From Ichthyophthirius multifiliis (Eukaryota; Ciliophora; Oligohymenophorea; Hymenostomatida): 64,000 nt of DNA. Location of the stretch: NCBI RefSeq assembly GCF_000220395.1, contig NW_004086914.1:56447-120446 (forward strand), in the 5' to 3' direction. The notes under the pieces are model-generated. The model saw nothing but the letters and a program-made list of their open reading frames with translations. It was not told the DNA's origin and ran no database searches. The position numbers and the translations under genes are program-made. Shown here piece after piece: positions 13,011-26,659 of the stretch (within the stretch, counting starts at the first letter, position 1; the number at the start of each line of letters is the position of its first letter).

Positions 13011-16000
13011 TATATATTTATATATATGAAATATCTAATTAATATAATTTATATATATAAAAATAATATTTACAATAATTTAATTATTTTTTTTTTTAAT
13101 TTTTAACAAAATTATATTTTAAATTATTTAAAATAAAAAAAAATATAAAATTTATCCTTTTTTTTAATACTTATATATTTTGTTACTTTATTTTTATTTA
13201 AAATTTCTTTTTCGTTTTTTAGTTATTTTATTGTTATTATATCCAAATTTAAAAATATTTTAAGTTAAGAAATCAGAATTTTCTAATTATAAGTATTATT
13301 ATAAATAAAAAGATATAGAAATTATTAAATTTAATAGAATAAATTATTATCATTTTCATCAAATGCAGATTCTTCAAGTATTGGTATCAAATACTTTTGT
13401 TTAAAATATAAATAAAAATATTAAAAATTTTTATTTATATTTAATTAAATATTACTTTGTGAAACTAATAATTTCTAAATATATTCTAAAGAAATATTAA
13501 ATATTATTTCTTGTCTTTTAACTATTAAATATTTTGATATTAATTCAATTCATCTAATTTAAAAAGCTAAATGTATTTATCTAAACCATTTTTAAATTCG
13601 TCATATCCTAATTTAAGTTTATCTTTCTAATGTTATTGGATTATATCAAATTAATGTTTTTTTTTTGAATATAATTCAAAGCCTTTATTGAAAGTTTTTT
13701 CATTATCTTTATAGAGTATTTATTATTATTATCACCATTTATGATTTTTATTAACTCTTATTCAAATTCATCAACTATAATCACCATTTTACTTATCTAT
13801 TTAATATTCTTTTAACTTTTATTTAAGTATTCTTTAAAAATTTTTCGAAGATTTTATTTTAATTCTAAATTATCTTATGTGTGTTCTAATGTCATATATA
13901 TTATTGTTGCTATATTTGCTTTTTTTAATTTTTATTATACCTATTATTAATTAATATTTTAATTTTATTTAATATCTGTTTATTAATTATTATTAATTAA
14001 AATTTAAATCAAACTCTATTCCTTATATTTATCATATTTATGCAAATTAGATTAAATTAAAATATCAAATTCAAAAGGAAGTGGCTATAAAATATTATCT
14101 TAATTATCATATACAGTTTAAGCTTTAAATTTACTCAATTATTAATTATTTTTAAATAAAATTTAGTTTACTGTATTTTAATATGTATTTGAATAAAAGC
14201 TTGAATTATAACTAATTTATACTAAGTTTTAATCTATATATTGATTTTAATTGGCTTTTTAATTTTTCTAACTTTTATTTTTTTTAAATTAAATTAAAAG
14301 TTCATATTTAAATATCTTTATATTTAACCACTATAAGTAATATTAGATTCTAAAATATTTAAAATATTTAAAATTTTTATTGTTTAAATTAAATGATCGC
14401 TAATAATTTATTTATCATTTAAAAAACGAAAGTTTTTAAGTAAAAAATGAAAAACCCAATTAGTCTTGTATTATTAATAATTAAAATTATTATTATTATA
14501 TACTATATAGGCTAAAAATATATTATGAATATATTTTATTATTTATTAATTTGTTTTAAGATTATTATAACCTAAATCAATTCTATAAAGAATTACTTAA
14601 AGCATAGATTAGAAAGTATTCATTATATTTTTTGTATAAATTGTAATAGTTTATTCATCAATAAAATCAAATAAGCTTTCAATTTATTCATGATCTGGTA
14701 GATAACTTTTATTAGAATTAATTAGAATAATATCTAATATTGTTTAGGAATGTTTATATATATCATCTTCCTATTAAATTATATCAAGTAATTATTAATC
14801 ATTAGGAATATTATTATTAATTTGACTCTAACTTATAACGTTGTTTGACATAATATTTTAAGTAAAAATATCGTTTTTATTATTGTATTTAGAAAAAGAT
14901 TAAAACAGTTTACAAGATATATCATATATTTTAAAATTTTTTATATCTTAAAAAAAGAGGCAATATATATCATTTCTTGAAATTCTAAAAAGAGGATATC
15001 TATCTAAAATTAAATACTTATAAAAAGGTATAAAACTATTGAATAAATTAACAAAATGCAATGACTTTTTATAAATTTCTAGAGCTACCTAATCTACATT
15101 ATCTTAGTTATTAATAATATTTTGATTTGCATTTTATATTTTTTTTTTTTTAATTCTATATTTACATTTTCTTTATATTAATTTTAAAAATCTTCTTTAT
15201 CATTATAATATGAATTTTCTAGTTTAGTTTTTTTATTTATAATAATATATCTATCTAATATTAATTTAACAAATGCTTCATTAATACCTATTTTTTAGTT
15301 TAACATTATTATATTTTTATCATTTCTTCCTTTTATCAATTCCACATATAATTTTAGTACCTCTATTAAATAATCTATATAATTTTTAATGTTATTATTT
15401 TCTTGCTTTTAACTATAATTTTCTAAATTAAAAAAATCTAAATAAAATTCGTTCTATTATAAATTTAACATATAGAAACTATTATGTTATTTTACTAATA
15501 AATTATTATTATATTCTAATATAAATTATTTATTATCTGTTATAAAGGTTTCTATATTTTATTTTTCTACATTAAATATAACTATAGGTATATTATCTAT
15601 TTCTTTAAATCTAATTAAACAGTTTAAAAACTTTTACCCTTTATTCTCATCTATTAATTATTTTTTACAATATCTTTAACACTATGGTATTGAATTCATT
15701 TCTTTATCTTAAATAATATACTATAACATCTATAGTACAAACTTTTAAAATTCAATATTTCGAGAAGTTACTTATTCTAGCTTTCCTATCCAAAATTTTA
15801 TTATTGTTTCTTCGTTTTATATATTTATTTCATTTTCCATCCATCTTACACAACTTATAAGAACACTTTTTACTTTATCTTATTCTTCATAATATAACTA
15901 TTAAATTAAAAAGGTTAAATAACTTTGCTTTTATTCAATTATATATGAACTTATTTCACTGTTTTCATATATTAGAGTTTATATAATTTAGTATATTTAA

Positions 16001-18668
16001 TTTATTAGTTCCTATAACTTTTCTTTAGCTAACTTTGAAGCTTATGTTGCATATCTTATTTCTCCAGATAATTATTTTTCTTAATTTCCATAAATTTTGA
16101 AATGTATTTATTTTAATATTGCAAATAATAAATCTATAATATTAGATTTTATAAAAAGTTTCTTATTGTTTTAAATAATTTCTTTGTAATTCTTTATGAA
16201 GTCTTGTAATTATACTAATTCTATTTTAAGTTATTCAGATTTATTTTATAAGGTTTTAAGAATATTGTTAGTATCTTTATCTTTATAAGTTATTTTTGAT
16301 TTTTCATTTACATTTCCCCAATCTTAAAGAAATAAATAAAAATTTAATAATCTTTTATTCACATAATAAGCATTTTAAGCAAAAATACTAAATAAAAAAA
16401 AATATATATATTAATAAAAAAAAGTATATAATAATTGTATTTACATTTAAATTTTTTGTACTTATTATATTAAAAATAATGAGGTATTATTTTCATTTTA
16501 ATTTTCTATTTTTGAAAGACTAATTCTATTCTTTAATTTATTTTATTTTTAATAAGGAATATTACTATTATCTTATATACTAACTACCATAGTTTTATTT
16601 AAATATAAACTATAAGTACAAATCGAAATAACCTATTCATATTTTATTTTTTAATCATTTTAAGTGCAATTTTAAAAAACAAATTCATATTATTCTTATT
16701 TTTCACCTCCATAAGATAATCCTAAATTATTATTTTAATCTCTATAAAGATAAAGCCCAGTAGAAATATTTCTTATTAAATATGCTTTTGAATAATATAA
16801 ATTCTAACTATTATTAGGAATAACTTCTTATAATTCCCAAAAGGTATGAAGTAAAAATTCGCTTTTTATTTTTTTATTTTAATTTTCTTCAGAAATGTTT
16901 TTTTATTATTTTTATTAAATATTAAAATTAAAAGCTTTACAAATATATAATTCATATTAATTTAAAAAATTTTAAGACATTTAATTATCATTTGTATTAA
17001 TATATTCTTATTAGTATTTTTAGTTAATTGATTCAAAATTCACATCTCTAGTTTAAATCAGTTATTCAAAATTAAGCTTTGAATATACTCCTAAATACCC
17101 ATTTAAGTTTTTACAAAATAAGGTAACAATATCACAAGGTTTTACATAAGAATAATTAAACAATGAAGTTAACTAAAAAAAAATATATTAATTTAAATAG
17201 TTTTACCATAAAATTATATATTTTTTTAAAATGAATTAAAATTTTATTTAATATTATATAAATTATTTTTAATTATAATAATTAATAAAAAATTTATATG
17301 TTAAATAATAATTTATAAACTATGTCTTTTATATATTATTTACCTTAATTTCATCTATATCCTAATACACCCTTATTTTCATAACAGAATTTTCTGATGA
17401 TTAAGATATATTTACTTCTAATCCTTCCAATAGTTATTATTAGTTACCGTTTTACACATGTATTTTATATTCATCTTTTTTTGACTGAATAATTATTTAA
17501 TCAGAACTATTTATTTTCCTTTAATCATCATTTTATTAAATATTAGGTTTCATAATTAAATTAGAATAATCATTAGGATTATTACTCAAATAAATCTTTA
17601 ATTTAATATAAAAATAAATAAATAATTTTATAAAGTTAATATTTAACTCTTCTGCTTCCATTTTCAACTACTAAATTATCAGGATCAAATTTTATTATTT
17701 TTCCACTATAAATATGTTTTAACTAAAATACTTATCCATAACAAATTTCTTGACCTAATTTATTTTTTCTTCTAAATAGTTCTCTTCGAATTCTCTTTTA
17801 TAATTTTATTCGAAATTTGATAACTAAGATTCATTTTAAAAACCTATTAAATTTTATTTTTTAAGAAAATCTATATAGGCTTAAGTTGCTATATATTTTT
17901 TTTCAGGTATAATTTGAAATAAACATTTTCTAAATTACTAGAATGCATTCTTCCCTTAAATATAATATTTTTATAAATTTATTTATTATTAGTGTTTTAG
18001 AGAGTCTATTTAAGAGTATTTATAAAGATTCTAACTTTAATTATCTATATTTTTAGAATAAAAAGAAATATTAGATTTAAACTTATTTAACTTTAAATTT
18101 TCATATTAATCTAAATCATTAATAATTTAGGATTAACATTCAATATTATTCGAAATATTACCATCAGCTATATTTATTATATAATTAAAAAAAAATAAAA
18201 AAATATAAAATTCTGTAAATAAAATAAATTATATATATTTATATTAATCATACATAAAAATATTAAATAAATATAATTTTATATTTATTATGTATTATTT
18301 ATTTTATAATTATGTTTATATATTTAATTTTATATGAACCTATTAAAACTCCTTTATATCTTTTTTATACAAAATGCTTCAAATATACAATATCTCCATA
18401 TTTTAAATTCCTAATTTTTTATTTTTATTATTACATTTTTTATTAATTAAGATTTTAATCATTATCATTCCCTTATTGGGATTTCTAATTTTCTAAAATA
18501 GCCTCAGAAATAATATTTTTTTCAATCTAACCATTTAAATCACTTAAATATTAATTCTAGGATATATTATCAACATTATCCAAAAAGATTTAAATACATC
18601 TTCTTCTTTTAATATTATTAATTATATTCAAAAATAACTAAGTCGTATCTTCAATATATTCAAACATT
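7738..18668 (-). CDS. ITPR-like: Inositol 1,4,5-trisphosphate receptor-type Ca2+ release channel
   Basis: The largest gene: ATG at 18666-18668, TGA at 7738-7740, roughly 3,300 residues once introns are removed. It is probably a tetrameric calcium channel of ER, alveolar-sac or vacuole membranes. Order along the protein: N-terminal beta-trefoil/MIR-type region with LKYGDIVYL and KCLFQIIPEKKY (near 17,900), long alpha-helical RIH repeats, a RIH-associated domain near 10,250-10,740 (QLFCENVNSDFQNFLRKQ, FDTLIDFCTGSVENAK), membrane helices (NLRNLFVFTCLGVIIMYIYG), pore loop with filter GGGISE at 8239-8256, inner helix ending IILDTFGELRTEK, then the conserved C-terminal zinc site CYIC...HMYLEHN near 7,912-8,049. 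Animal IP3R and RyR have GGGVGD or GGGIGD, so the filter is divergent. Many introns; one of 227 nt at 12970-13196 joins NKNK to LCSELL in frame, which shows this is one gene. IP3 binding cannot be judged by eye. It shares a 128-bp divergent promoter region with the kinase at 18797. Confidence 0.9.
10804..10839. repeat. (TA)n tract inside a channel intron
   Basis: Perfect TA repeat within an intron of the IP3-receptor-type gene; the flanking sequence on the - strand has GTAAAA at the donor side and TTTTAG at the acceptor side. Confidence 0.8.
12970..13196 (-). other. Long AT-rich intron of the IP3-receptor-type gene
   Basis: Read on the - strand, GTAACAAA opens and AAACAG closes a 227-nt segment consisting of almost nothing but A and T with TA repeats. 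Removing it joins two helical RIH-type exons without changing frame. Its length is several times that of the usual 40-60 nt introns here. Confidence 0.75.
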
Positions 18669-18796
18669 TTTTATATAGATATTTTTATTAAAAATTAAAA
18701 AATATTTATTAAATAAAATAGAAAAATATTTATTTATTTACATTTAAATTATTTTTAAGTTTTTTATATTTAATTAATTATTTATCTTATTTTTTA
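18669..18796. promoter_or_regulatory. Divergent promoter region, channel and ULK-like kinase
   Basis: Only 128 bases separate the start codons of the - strand channel gene and the + strand kinase gene, so both promoters and 5' UTRs must lie here or overlap. The sequence is almost all A/T and I cannot point to specific elements. Confidence 0.55.
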
Positions 18797-20632
18797 ATGG
18801 CTTTAGATAAGTTAAAATATTTAAAAATTAAGAACAAGAAGTATACAGTTATAGATAAATTTATGTATTGTGAATCTTAAGTATTAGGTGAAGGTGCTTT
18901 TGGATGTGTATACAAAGGAATGTATGTTCCAATTAAACAAAAAGAATTAATTGAATAATATATTGCAATAAAACTTATGAATTTAAATATAAATGTAGGT
19001 ATTTAGAAAATAGAGAAAATAGAAAAAGATGATGATTTTGAATCTATAAAAGCCGAAATATAAACTTTATAAAAATTAAATCATCCTAATATTGTATCAT
19101 TAATTGATGTAAAGAAATATAAAAATACAATTTATATGATAATGGAATTTTGTTAACATGGTGATTTGTATGATTTTTTAGGAAGAAAAGGACAATAATT
19201 AAATAAGAAAGATCTTACAGAAATTGAAATTCGTTATTATTTTTCTTAAATATTAGAAGCATTTAAATATTTAAGAAAAAATAACCTTATACACAGAGAT
19301 GTTAAACCTCAAAATATATTAGTCAACAATAATGTTTTGAAAGTAGCAGATTTTGGATTTGCAAAGGAAGTAAAAGAAAAAGAAATTGAAAAAAGCTATA
19401 AAGGTACTCTTACTACACTTTCTCCTTAAGTTTTGTAAGGAAATTATACTCATAAATGTGATATTTATTCACTAGGATGTACACTTTATTGGATTATGTA
19501 TAATGATTATCCATATATGTAATACATGAAGAATTAAGTTCAATTAGTGGAAATTTAAAAAAAAAATCCTGTTAAATGTCCTGATAAACCTAACTATAGT
19601 GAAGACTTAAAAAAAATCTGTGAAAGAATGTTAATTTATAAAGAAGAAGATAGGATTTCATGGGAAGAATTATTTGAGTCTAGTTTATTTAATTAAAGAC
19701 TTATATTAGAAACAGGAAAAATTAACATTTTAAACGTTATAAATTATGATAACATTAAAGAAAAAGAAGTAAAAGATATGTGGACAGGATTAAACATAAT
19801 AGAATATGATGAGAAACAATTAGACGAAGCTTAAAATTAAGCAGAAGAATATATTTAAAAAATCGAAGAAAAACAAAAAATTTCAGAAGTTTTTTATATG
19901 CTTTTAAAAAGAATCGAATTCGAAAAAGGAAAGGCCTCCTTTTTAAGAAAAGTTCTTGAAAGAATTAATGATTATTCAGTTAATGGAAAGGTTATATTAT
20001 TAAAAAATATGCATTAGATTAAAGATTTACTAAAAATTGTTTAATATGGTTTAATTAAGTAAGAATTAGTACTTCTTCATGGACTAACAGAAAAATTATA
20101 ATAAAAAGAAAAATAATTTGAATTTACAGATTAAGAATGGTTGTATTTTCTTAAGGATTAAGAATAAGCTAAACTTATAATAGCAGCATTAAATAAAGAT
20201 ATTTCTGTAATTACAAGTCTATTCTTTTAAGATATACATAAAAATGTTTAGATTCTAAAAAATATAGAACTAAATTAGAGCATTACGGCTATACTTACTG
20301 ATGTTTTCTGGAATAAAGATTTTTCTATTAATTATGAGTTTATGATTTAGTTTTTCAAAGTGATTAAACTTCTGATATTTTTACTATATCCTGAAATACA
20401 AAGATATGAAAATCATAATAATGCTTCTGAAAGAGTAAGAGATACTCTTTTTTTAATAGATGATTTGTTTATTGTTTTAAATCTTAATAATATTTTTATT
20501 TGGGATACAAATAACATAATTAACTTTAATTAGTTTTTCTAAAAAAGGTTAAGAGATTATAATGAAGAAAGTATTTTCAAAATAATTTAATAAAGAATAA
20601 AAATTAGTTATTAAACATTTATAAAAGAGTGA
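18797..20632 (+). CDS. Atg1/ULK-like serine/threonine protein kinase
   Basis: Intronless, 611 residues from ATG 18797 to TGA 20630-20632. Kinase domain at about residues 22-300: glycine loop GEGAFGCV (31-38), Lys59 in IAIKL, helix-C Glu87, catalytic HRDVKPQN (166-173), DFGFAK (185-190), and GTLTTLSPQVLQG where most kinases have APE, so Ser-Pro-Gln replaces the canonical triad. The hinge MEFCQHGDLYDFL and overall pattern are most like the Atg1/ULK branch, whose members act in autophagy initiation and, in some paralogues, in cilia. After the kinase come about 300 residues of mostly helical sequence without recognisable domain. No signal peptide. Catalytic residues are all present, so activity is expected. 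Its start codon lies 128 bases from that of the divergent calcium-channel gene. The ULK assignment is moderate; the kinase call is firm. Confidence 0.85.
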
Positions 20633-21036
20633 AAAAAATTAAATAAAGGGAAATAAAAAATAAATGTACTTTTTTTTTTTAAATTTCGGTTTTATTTTTA
20701 TTTTTCTTATAAGTTAAATTTAATTTAATGCTAATTTAAATAAAAAATTATTTATTATAATGCAGTATTTTTAAATTTATTTTTATTAATTTTAACTGAT
20801 AAGTATTTATTTTAATAATTTATAGTATTATTACAAAAATATTTAACATATTTATAGTAATTCATGTTATTTATCAATATACTTTTAATATACTTTATTC
20901 TTTAAAAACAAAAAATTAAAAAAAATAATAATTTTCTTGCATATTTTTTATTAAATTTTATATTTATAGTCAAAATTTATTTATATTTATTAGATATTTA
21001 TTTTCAAAAATTAATATAATTATTAAAATTTAAATT
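20633..21036. other. Intergenic AT-rich spacer
   Basis: About 400 bases between two + strand genes, made of A/T runs with no codon-like or RNA-like structure that I can see. Confidence 0.6.
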
Positions 21037-22879
21037 ATGTACGATTTTAAAGCAGATAGAAATAACAAAAGTCTTCCTTCTAACTGTAGAATTGATTTAA
21101 ATCCATAATAATCTAAACATTATTTTGATTAAGTTGTATTTGACAGTTAATTTGATTCAGGAAATTTAGAAAAAGTATAAAAAGTTTCAAATAATTAAGT
21201 AATAATATAAAAATTATTTCCTTTTGATTTATATTTAATTTTTTAAAAAAGTTCGATTTATGGATATCAAATGATTGCAAAAATACTTAAAAAGCCACTA
21301 ATTATAGAACATGGTTTTATTTTTCAGTAGTTGGATTTTTAGCTGATAATAATTTAATATAATTTACTATTAAAAATATGAATTTTTAAGTAAATGAATT
21401 TTTAAATTTTCGATGAAATAATTTTATTTTATTTTAAAAGAATAAATTATTTAGAGAAGGGATGGCACCAACATATAAAAGTTCTTTAAATAATATATGG
21501 GAAAGAGTAAAAGGCAATATAAGCTATTAAGTAAAAAAATGTAAAAAAAAAGGTTTGAATAAAATAAATAATAAAAATAAAGGAAAAACCTGATGTAGGA
21601 CTTGAAGTTTCTTGGTAATATAAATTCGAAATTGAATAAGAAAAAGTTTGGTTTTCATTTACTTATCCCTTTTCTTATGAAGAAAATTAAGTATAAATAA
21701 TTTTTATTTTTTTCACTCTCTCTTTAAATATAAATAAAAAATTAAGGAAATATTATCTTATTATGAAAATAAATATTAAGATGATTCTTTAATATATTTT
21801 AATAGAAGTATATTAAGTCATTCATTAGAAAAAAGAAATATAGAACTAATTACAATAACATCTCATAAAAATAAAGAAATAGAAAATTTTGAAAAATAAT
21901 CTTTTTTTGTTTCTTAAAATCCTCCTTATATTTTTAAAAAAAAGAAATATATTTTCCTTTCTGCTAGAGTCCATCCAGGTGAAGTACCAGGTTCACATGT
22001 CTTAAATGGAATCATAAAATAACTTTTGAATAAAAAAGATTAAAGAAGCTAAATTCTACTTGATAATTTTGTATTTTATATTGTTCCAATGATAAATCCT
22101 GATGGAGTTTATAGAGGTTATTATAGAACAGATACTTAAGGTTTAAATTTAAATAGGTTTTATATAAATCCATCTATATAAGTAAATTTAAATAAAAATT
22201 TTAAAATAAAAAAAATATAGAATCATCCATCAGTTTATTCAATAAAATAATTAGTAGTAAATTTAAGTGAAACAAAAAGACTCTGTTCTTACATTGATTT
22301 GCATGCGCATGCTGGTCAGAAAGGAATATTTATGTATGGAAATTGTGTTGATTTAAAAAATTAAGTTCATACTTGCCTTTTTCCACGCTTAGTAGCAATA
22401 AATTCACCTTACTTTGATTATGAAGCTTGTAATTTCACAGAAAAAAATATGTATATTAAAGATAAAGGAGATGGATTATCGAAAGAAGGTGCAGGAAGAG
22501 TTGCGCTTTATAAAGTTATTTTTTGTTAATTTATATATTATAAATAAAATAAAAAGGCGACTAAACTAAATCTTTTTTATACTTTAGAATGTAATTACAA
22601 TACAGGAAATATAATAAATTTATTAGTATAATAATAATATAGATAATAAGATTTAGGCCTATAATAAAATAAAATTTATGATAAAGATATAATTATAAAA
22701 AATTTGGATTAAAAAATTTAAAAGAGTTCTGTTTTTTATACTCCTGAAATTTATGAATAGGTAGGTGAAGCATTATGTGATTCTTTTCTTGATTATTACA
22801 AATTACATCCTTATTCTAGAATACCAAATACTGTTTATTAAACTTTAGCAGTAAAATAAATCATATAAATTTATATATT

Positions 22880-22921
<42 letters not shown>

Positions 22922-23646
22922 CTTATCAATTTATTATTTAATAGACTTTAAAAATTAAATTGGCTTATAATCTACTAAAATAATAACCTTTTAAATATTG
23001 TTCTTATTTACGAAAGTTATAAAGGCATATAGCAGCATAAGGTGAAAATTTAGATAAGGTTTTAAAGTGTTTATGGGTTTATTTAAATACAGGAATTAAA
23101 AATAGTTTCGAAGAATCAAAGTATTATCAAAATAACTTAAATTAAAAGCAAATAAGAGAAGATGAAGAAAACTGTTATATTAAATAAAGACCCTAAAGCA
23201 CTAAAAAAGAAAAAATTTAAAGTTAGTTATTATTAGAAGAATATTAGAATAAATTCGAAGTTTAAGAAAATACAGAATATAGTTTAGAAAGAAAAAAAAA
23301 TACAGGTAGTAGTCTAAAATAAAATAAAAGAAAATAAAAAACTGAGTTAAATAAAAGAAAAACTATAAAAAGCAACTTTAGAATAAAACAATAGGATAAA
23401 AAAAATGAAGGCAATTAAATAAATAATTAAGAAAATATTATTAGAAAGATTAGAAGTATTATAAATACTTAATAATAAATTCCTTTTTAAGATAATAATA
23501 GTGTTATTAAATAAAATAGAATTATTATAGATACTTTAGATAAATAAAAGAAATAGAAAGCCAGTGAAAGTATTAAATGGTAAAATACAAAGTATGAAAA
23601 TAAAAAATAATATTCTAGATTAATTGGGAAAATTAATAAGATTTGA
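21037..23646 (+). CDS. AGBL5-like: Cytosolic carboxypeptidase, AGBL5/CCP5-like (tubulin deglutamylase family)
   Basis: An M14D metallocarboxypeptidase, a family that trims glutamates from tubulin and other proteins. ATG at 21037, TGA at 23644-23646, with several introns (donors after NNQ, NMNFQ, ISYQ and YEENQ; the last intron, near 22860-22944, carries (TA)n). The N-terminal CCP domain has [27 protein letters not shown] and [13 protein letters not shown]. The catalytic domain has zinc ligands in [11 protein letters not shown] (near 21970) and [10 protein letters not shown] (near 22,300), [25 protein letters not shown], and the catalytic Glu in [10 protein letters not shown]. The order and the NYNTG and EKNMY motifs match CCP5, which removes branch-point glutamates. 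A low-complexity Gln/Lys/Asn tail of roughly 200 residues follows. It converges on a second CCP gene 190 bases away. Confidence 0.9.
22885..22917. repeat. (TA)n tract inside a carboxypeptidase intron
   Basis: Perfect TA repeat in the last intron of the AGBL5-like gene, which ends with TTTAATAG before an exon starting at about 22945. Confidence 0.8.
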
Positions 23647-23836
23647 ATACTATATTCATTATTATGCATAAATTTATATAGATTTTTTTTTAGATATTAA
23701 TAAATATTTTTATTATAAAACTATTTTAAATGAAAAAAAGAATATATATATATATATATATAAATATAATATTTATATAAAAATAAATTTGATTGTTATT
23801 TTTTATAAAATAATCTATGTTTTGCTTTATTTATTA

Positions 23837-25147
23837 TCAATTTGATTTTCTTTATAAATATTTGTTTAGTATTTTAATTTTTTTCATATTATCTTCTCTA
23901 AATGCTTTACTTTATATTAGATAATCGTTTTAAATAATTGGAAATTGGCTATTTTATTTTAGAAATTTCACTTAAATATCTTAAACATTTAAATTAATTT
24001 TATTAATTATATTTTTTTAAATATCCTCATTTTTTCTATTATTTTCTAAAATATTTAATTTAATATTTTTCTTAACTGGGAATTTTTTTTTTTCAAATTT
24101 AAACATATTTTTATATATTTTCAATTATTTTCCTTAATATTCCTATTATCTTTTGTTAATTATATTTGTAGATTAACTTAAATGATCAAAATTAAAAATT
24201 TATTAAGATTATAAGAGTTAATTATTATTACGATTATTTTGATTATTATTACAGATTTGTTTTTATTTTTTTCGTAAAATAAATTGATATTCGGAAGTTT
24301 CTTAGAGTTGAAATTATCTGATTGAAGGAATAGATAACTCTTGAGAATATTTAATGTTTTTATAAGAACATAATTAATTTTAATTGTTTTATTTTTCATA
24401 TTAACTAATGTTTTTGTTCCTTAAAACTTTATCTTTTTCTTTTTAAATTCCAATTATATTTTGTCTTTCTAAAGAGGATGAAAAGTTATTATTATATTTA
24501 GGAGGTAAACATATAGAGTTTTTACTATTTTCATATTAATTTCTAATATGTTTTTTTAAAAAGTTATCTCTGATTTATTCAGGTAAAGAATCAAAGGGAA
24601 AATTAATAAGACAAAAAGTATCCATTTAAATAAATTTTTTAAAAAAGCTTGATTAAATTAAATTTAATATATTTTTAGCTTTACTGTAAGAATATGCATT
24701 TTCAATTCTAAAACGTTCGGTTCTTGCTATTTCATAAGCTAGTTGTTTCCTTAAATTATCTGTATTTTAAAAAGTAGTATTTGGAATTCTTGAATGGGGA
24801 TTTTTATCAAATATATCCAAAATACTAATAAGAATTGCTCTTCCTGTATTTTAGTAGGTATTTTCAGTAAATAGAATTTTCCCATTATTCACAATTACAG
24901 GATTACAATCTTAAATTTCTGATTGTTTATCTAAACAAAACTATTTTTAGTTAATATTTAAAATTAATTCTTTATTAGTTTCATCTTGCAATTCATTTTT
25001 ATTTATAGAATGGTGAAATCCACATTCCAAAGTATAACTATGTAATATTTTAGTAACTTAGTATAAATAAACTCGTCCACATCCCTCTTTAGTAAGTTCT
25101 TCTAATTTATCCTATTTATAATAAAAATATAAAGTTAATTAAAAATA

Positions 25148-25197
<50 letters not shown>

Positions 25198-26659
25198 ATA
25201 TATCTTATATATATTTCAATTAATTTTTATTAATATATTTAATTTTATATTTATCATTATTTTATTATTTAATTATATATTTATTTTTTTATTTTATTAT
25301 ATTTTTTTTATTAATATTATATATACATTTATTTTTTACTTTAGCCTTCATTTAAGTTTTTGAAAAATTACAATTATTATATTCAAAATAAGGATCATTT
25401 TATGCCATTATTTTGGCAAATACTTAACTTTCTACTTGCTATGAAAAATCTTCAATTGCATTACCAAACACAAACATTCCTTTTTTAGCTGCATGTGAAT
25501 GTAAATCAATATAAAATGCTAATTTATTTTCTAGATGTAGATAATTAATTAAACTTTTCATTGCAAATATTGATGGTTATTTAATAGGATTAGCAATATT
25601 ATAATATCTATTTAAGTTTTAATTATATATATCCATTCTATAATGACCATTATAGACTCCGTCAGGATTAAGCATTGGTATAATATAAAAAACGAAATAT
25701 TTTCTTAATAAAAAAGATCTTATATCATTCTTATTTAATAAAAAGTTTACTATTCCTTCCAAAACATAGCTTGAAGGTGTTTCCCCAGGATGAACTCTTG
25801 CTGATATTAATATAATTTATTTTGAGGTCTTAAATTTAGGAGTTCTTTTTTCATTTTTTCTATTAGGAAATAAATCATCATTTAAATAAGATTCTTAAGA
25901 ATCAGGAATTTTATTATCATGAGATGTTATTGTTAGTAAATAAATAATTCTTTTTTCTGGGGTATATGCAAATATTTCTTTATTTAAATATATTTCATTT
26001 GAATCCTGATTTAGTGCATATAAATTATCAATATATTAAATATATCTATCATAGCTATAAGGATAACTAAAACTAAAATAAACACATTCATCTGTACTTA
26101 TTTATGCAAAGTCATAAGTAAAACTTAGTGTAAGTATGTTTTATTCATTGTTATACTTTATTTTTATTTATAATTTAATTATTTATAAATTATTTATTTA
26201 CTTATATTTATGGTTAAATTTCTAATCTTCTCTATTATCCTTCTTTACCTATTCTATATACAGGTCTATATGAAGATGTATTATCATTCTTTTAAATTAT
26301 TAAAATTGATATTTTTATTATTTTTTACTGCCCATAATATATAAAGCATTTTCAATTTGATAATATTAAATTTTATTTAAGATGTAAATCCTTTAACATA
26401 AAAATAAAACCAACTTTTAGACCATCCTTCTTCTTATTTGTCTGAGTTATAATCAGATGCTGGATATAATGAATACTTTAAAATACTTTGTATTTTTATT
26501 TTAACCCAATTGACATATATATTTTTTTTTTCAAAAAATAATATTTACTTCATCCTATGCGATTTAAATTACATTACCACAGTTTCCTGAATCAAAGTTA
26601 CTAGAAAATAATATTTTATTATCTTCAAAATAGAAATCTTGATGTTAAGGAATATTCAT
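23837..26659 (-). CDS. Second cytosolic carboxypeptidase (CCP/AGBL family)
   Basis: Reverse-strand M14D carboxypeptidase; ATG at 26657-26659, TGA at 23837-23839, several introns including one with a long (TA)n tract at 25150-25186. The N-terminal domain reads FSSNFDSGNCGNV, WSKSWFYFYVKGF and YFSFSYPYSYDRY. The catalytic domain has [18 protein letters not shown] (zinc His and Glu near 25,790), PMLNPDGVYNGHYRMD, IDLHSHAAKKGMF (zinc His near 25,500), CNFSKTQM, and catalytic Glu in YTLECGFHHS (near 25,020). The HPGETPSS signature is closest to the animal CCP consensus. It is a clear paralogue of the gene at 21037 but not a recent copy: TLECNYNTG there is TLECGFHHS here, so pocket and substrate preference may differ. 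The C-terminal 250 residues are Asn/Gln/Lys-rich. It would act on glutamylated microtubules in cilia and cortex; the exact reaction is inferred from the family. Confidence 0.88.
25150..25186. repeat. (TA)n tract inside a carboxypeptidase intron
   Basis: Perfect TA repeat inside a roughly 200-nt AT-only intron of the - strand CCP gene, between the exons encoding CNFSKTQM and EELTKEGCGRVYLY. Confidence 0.8.
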
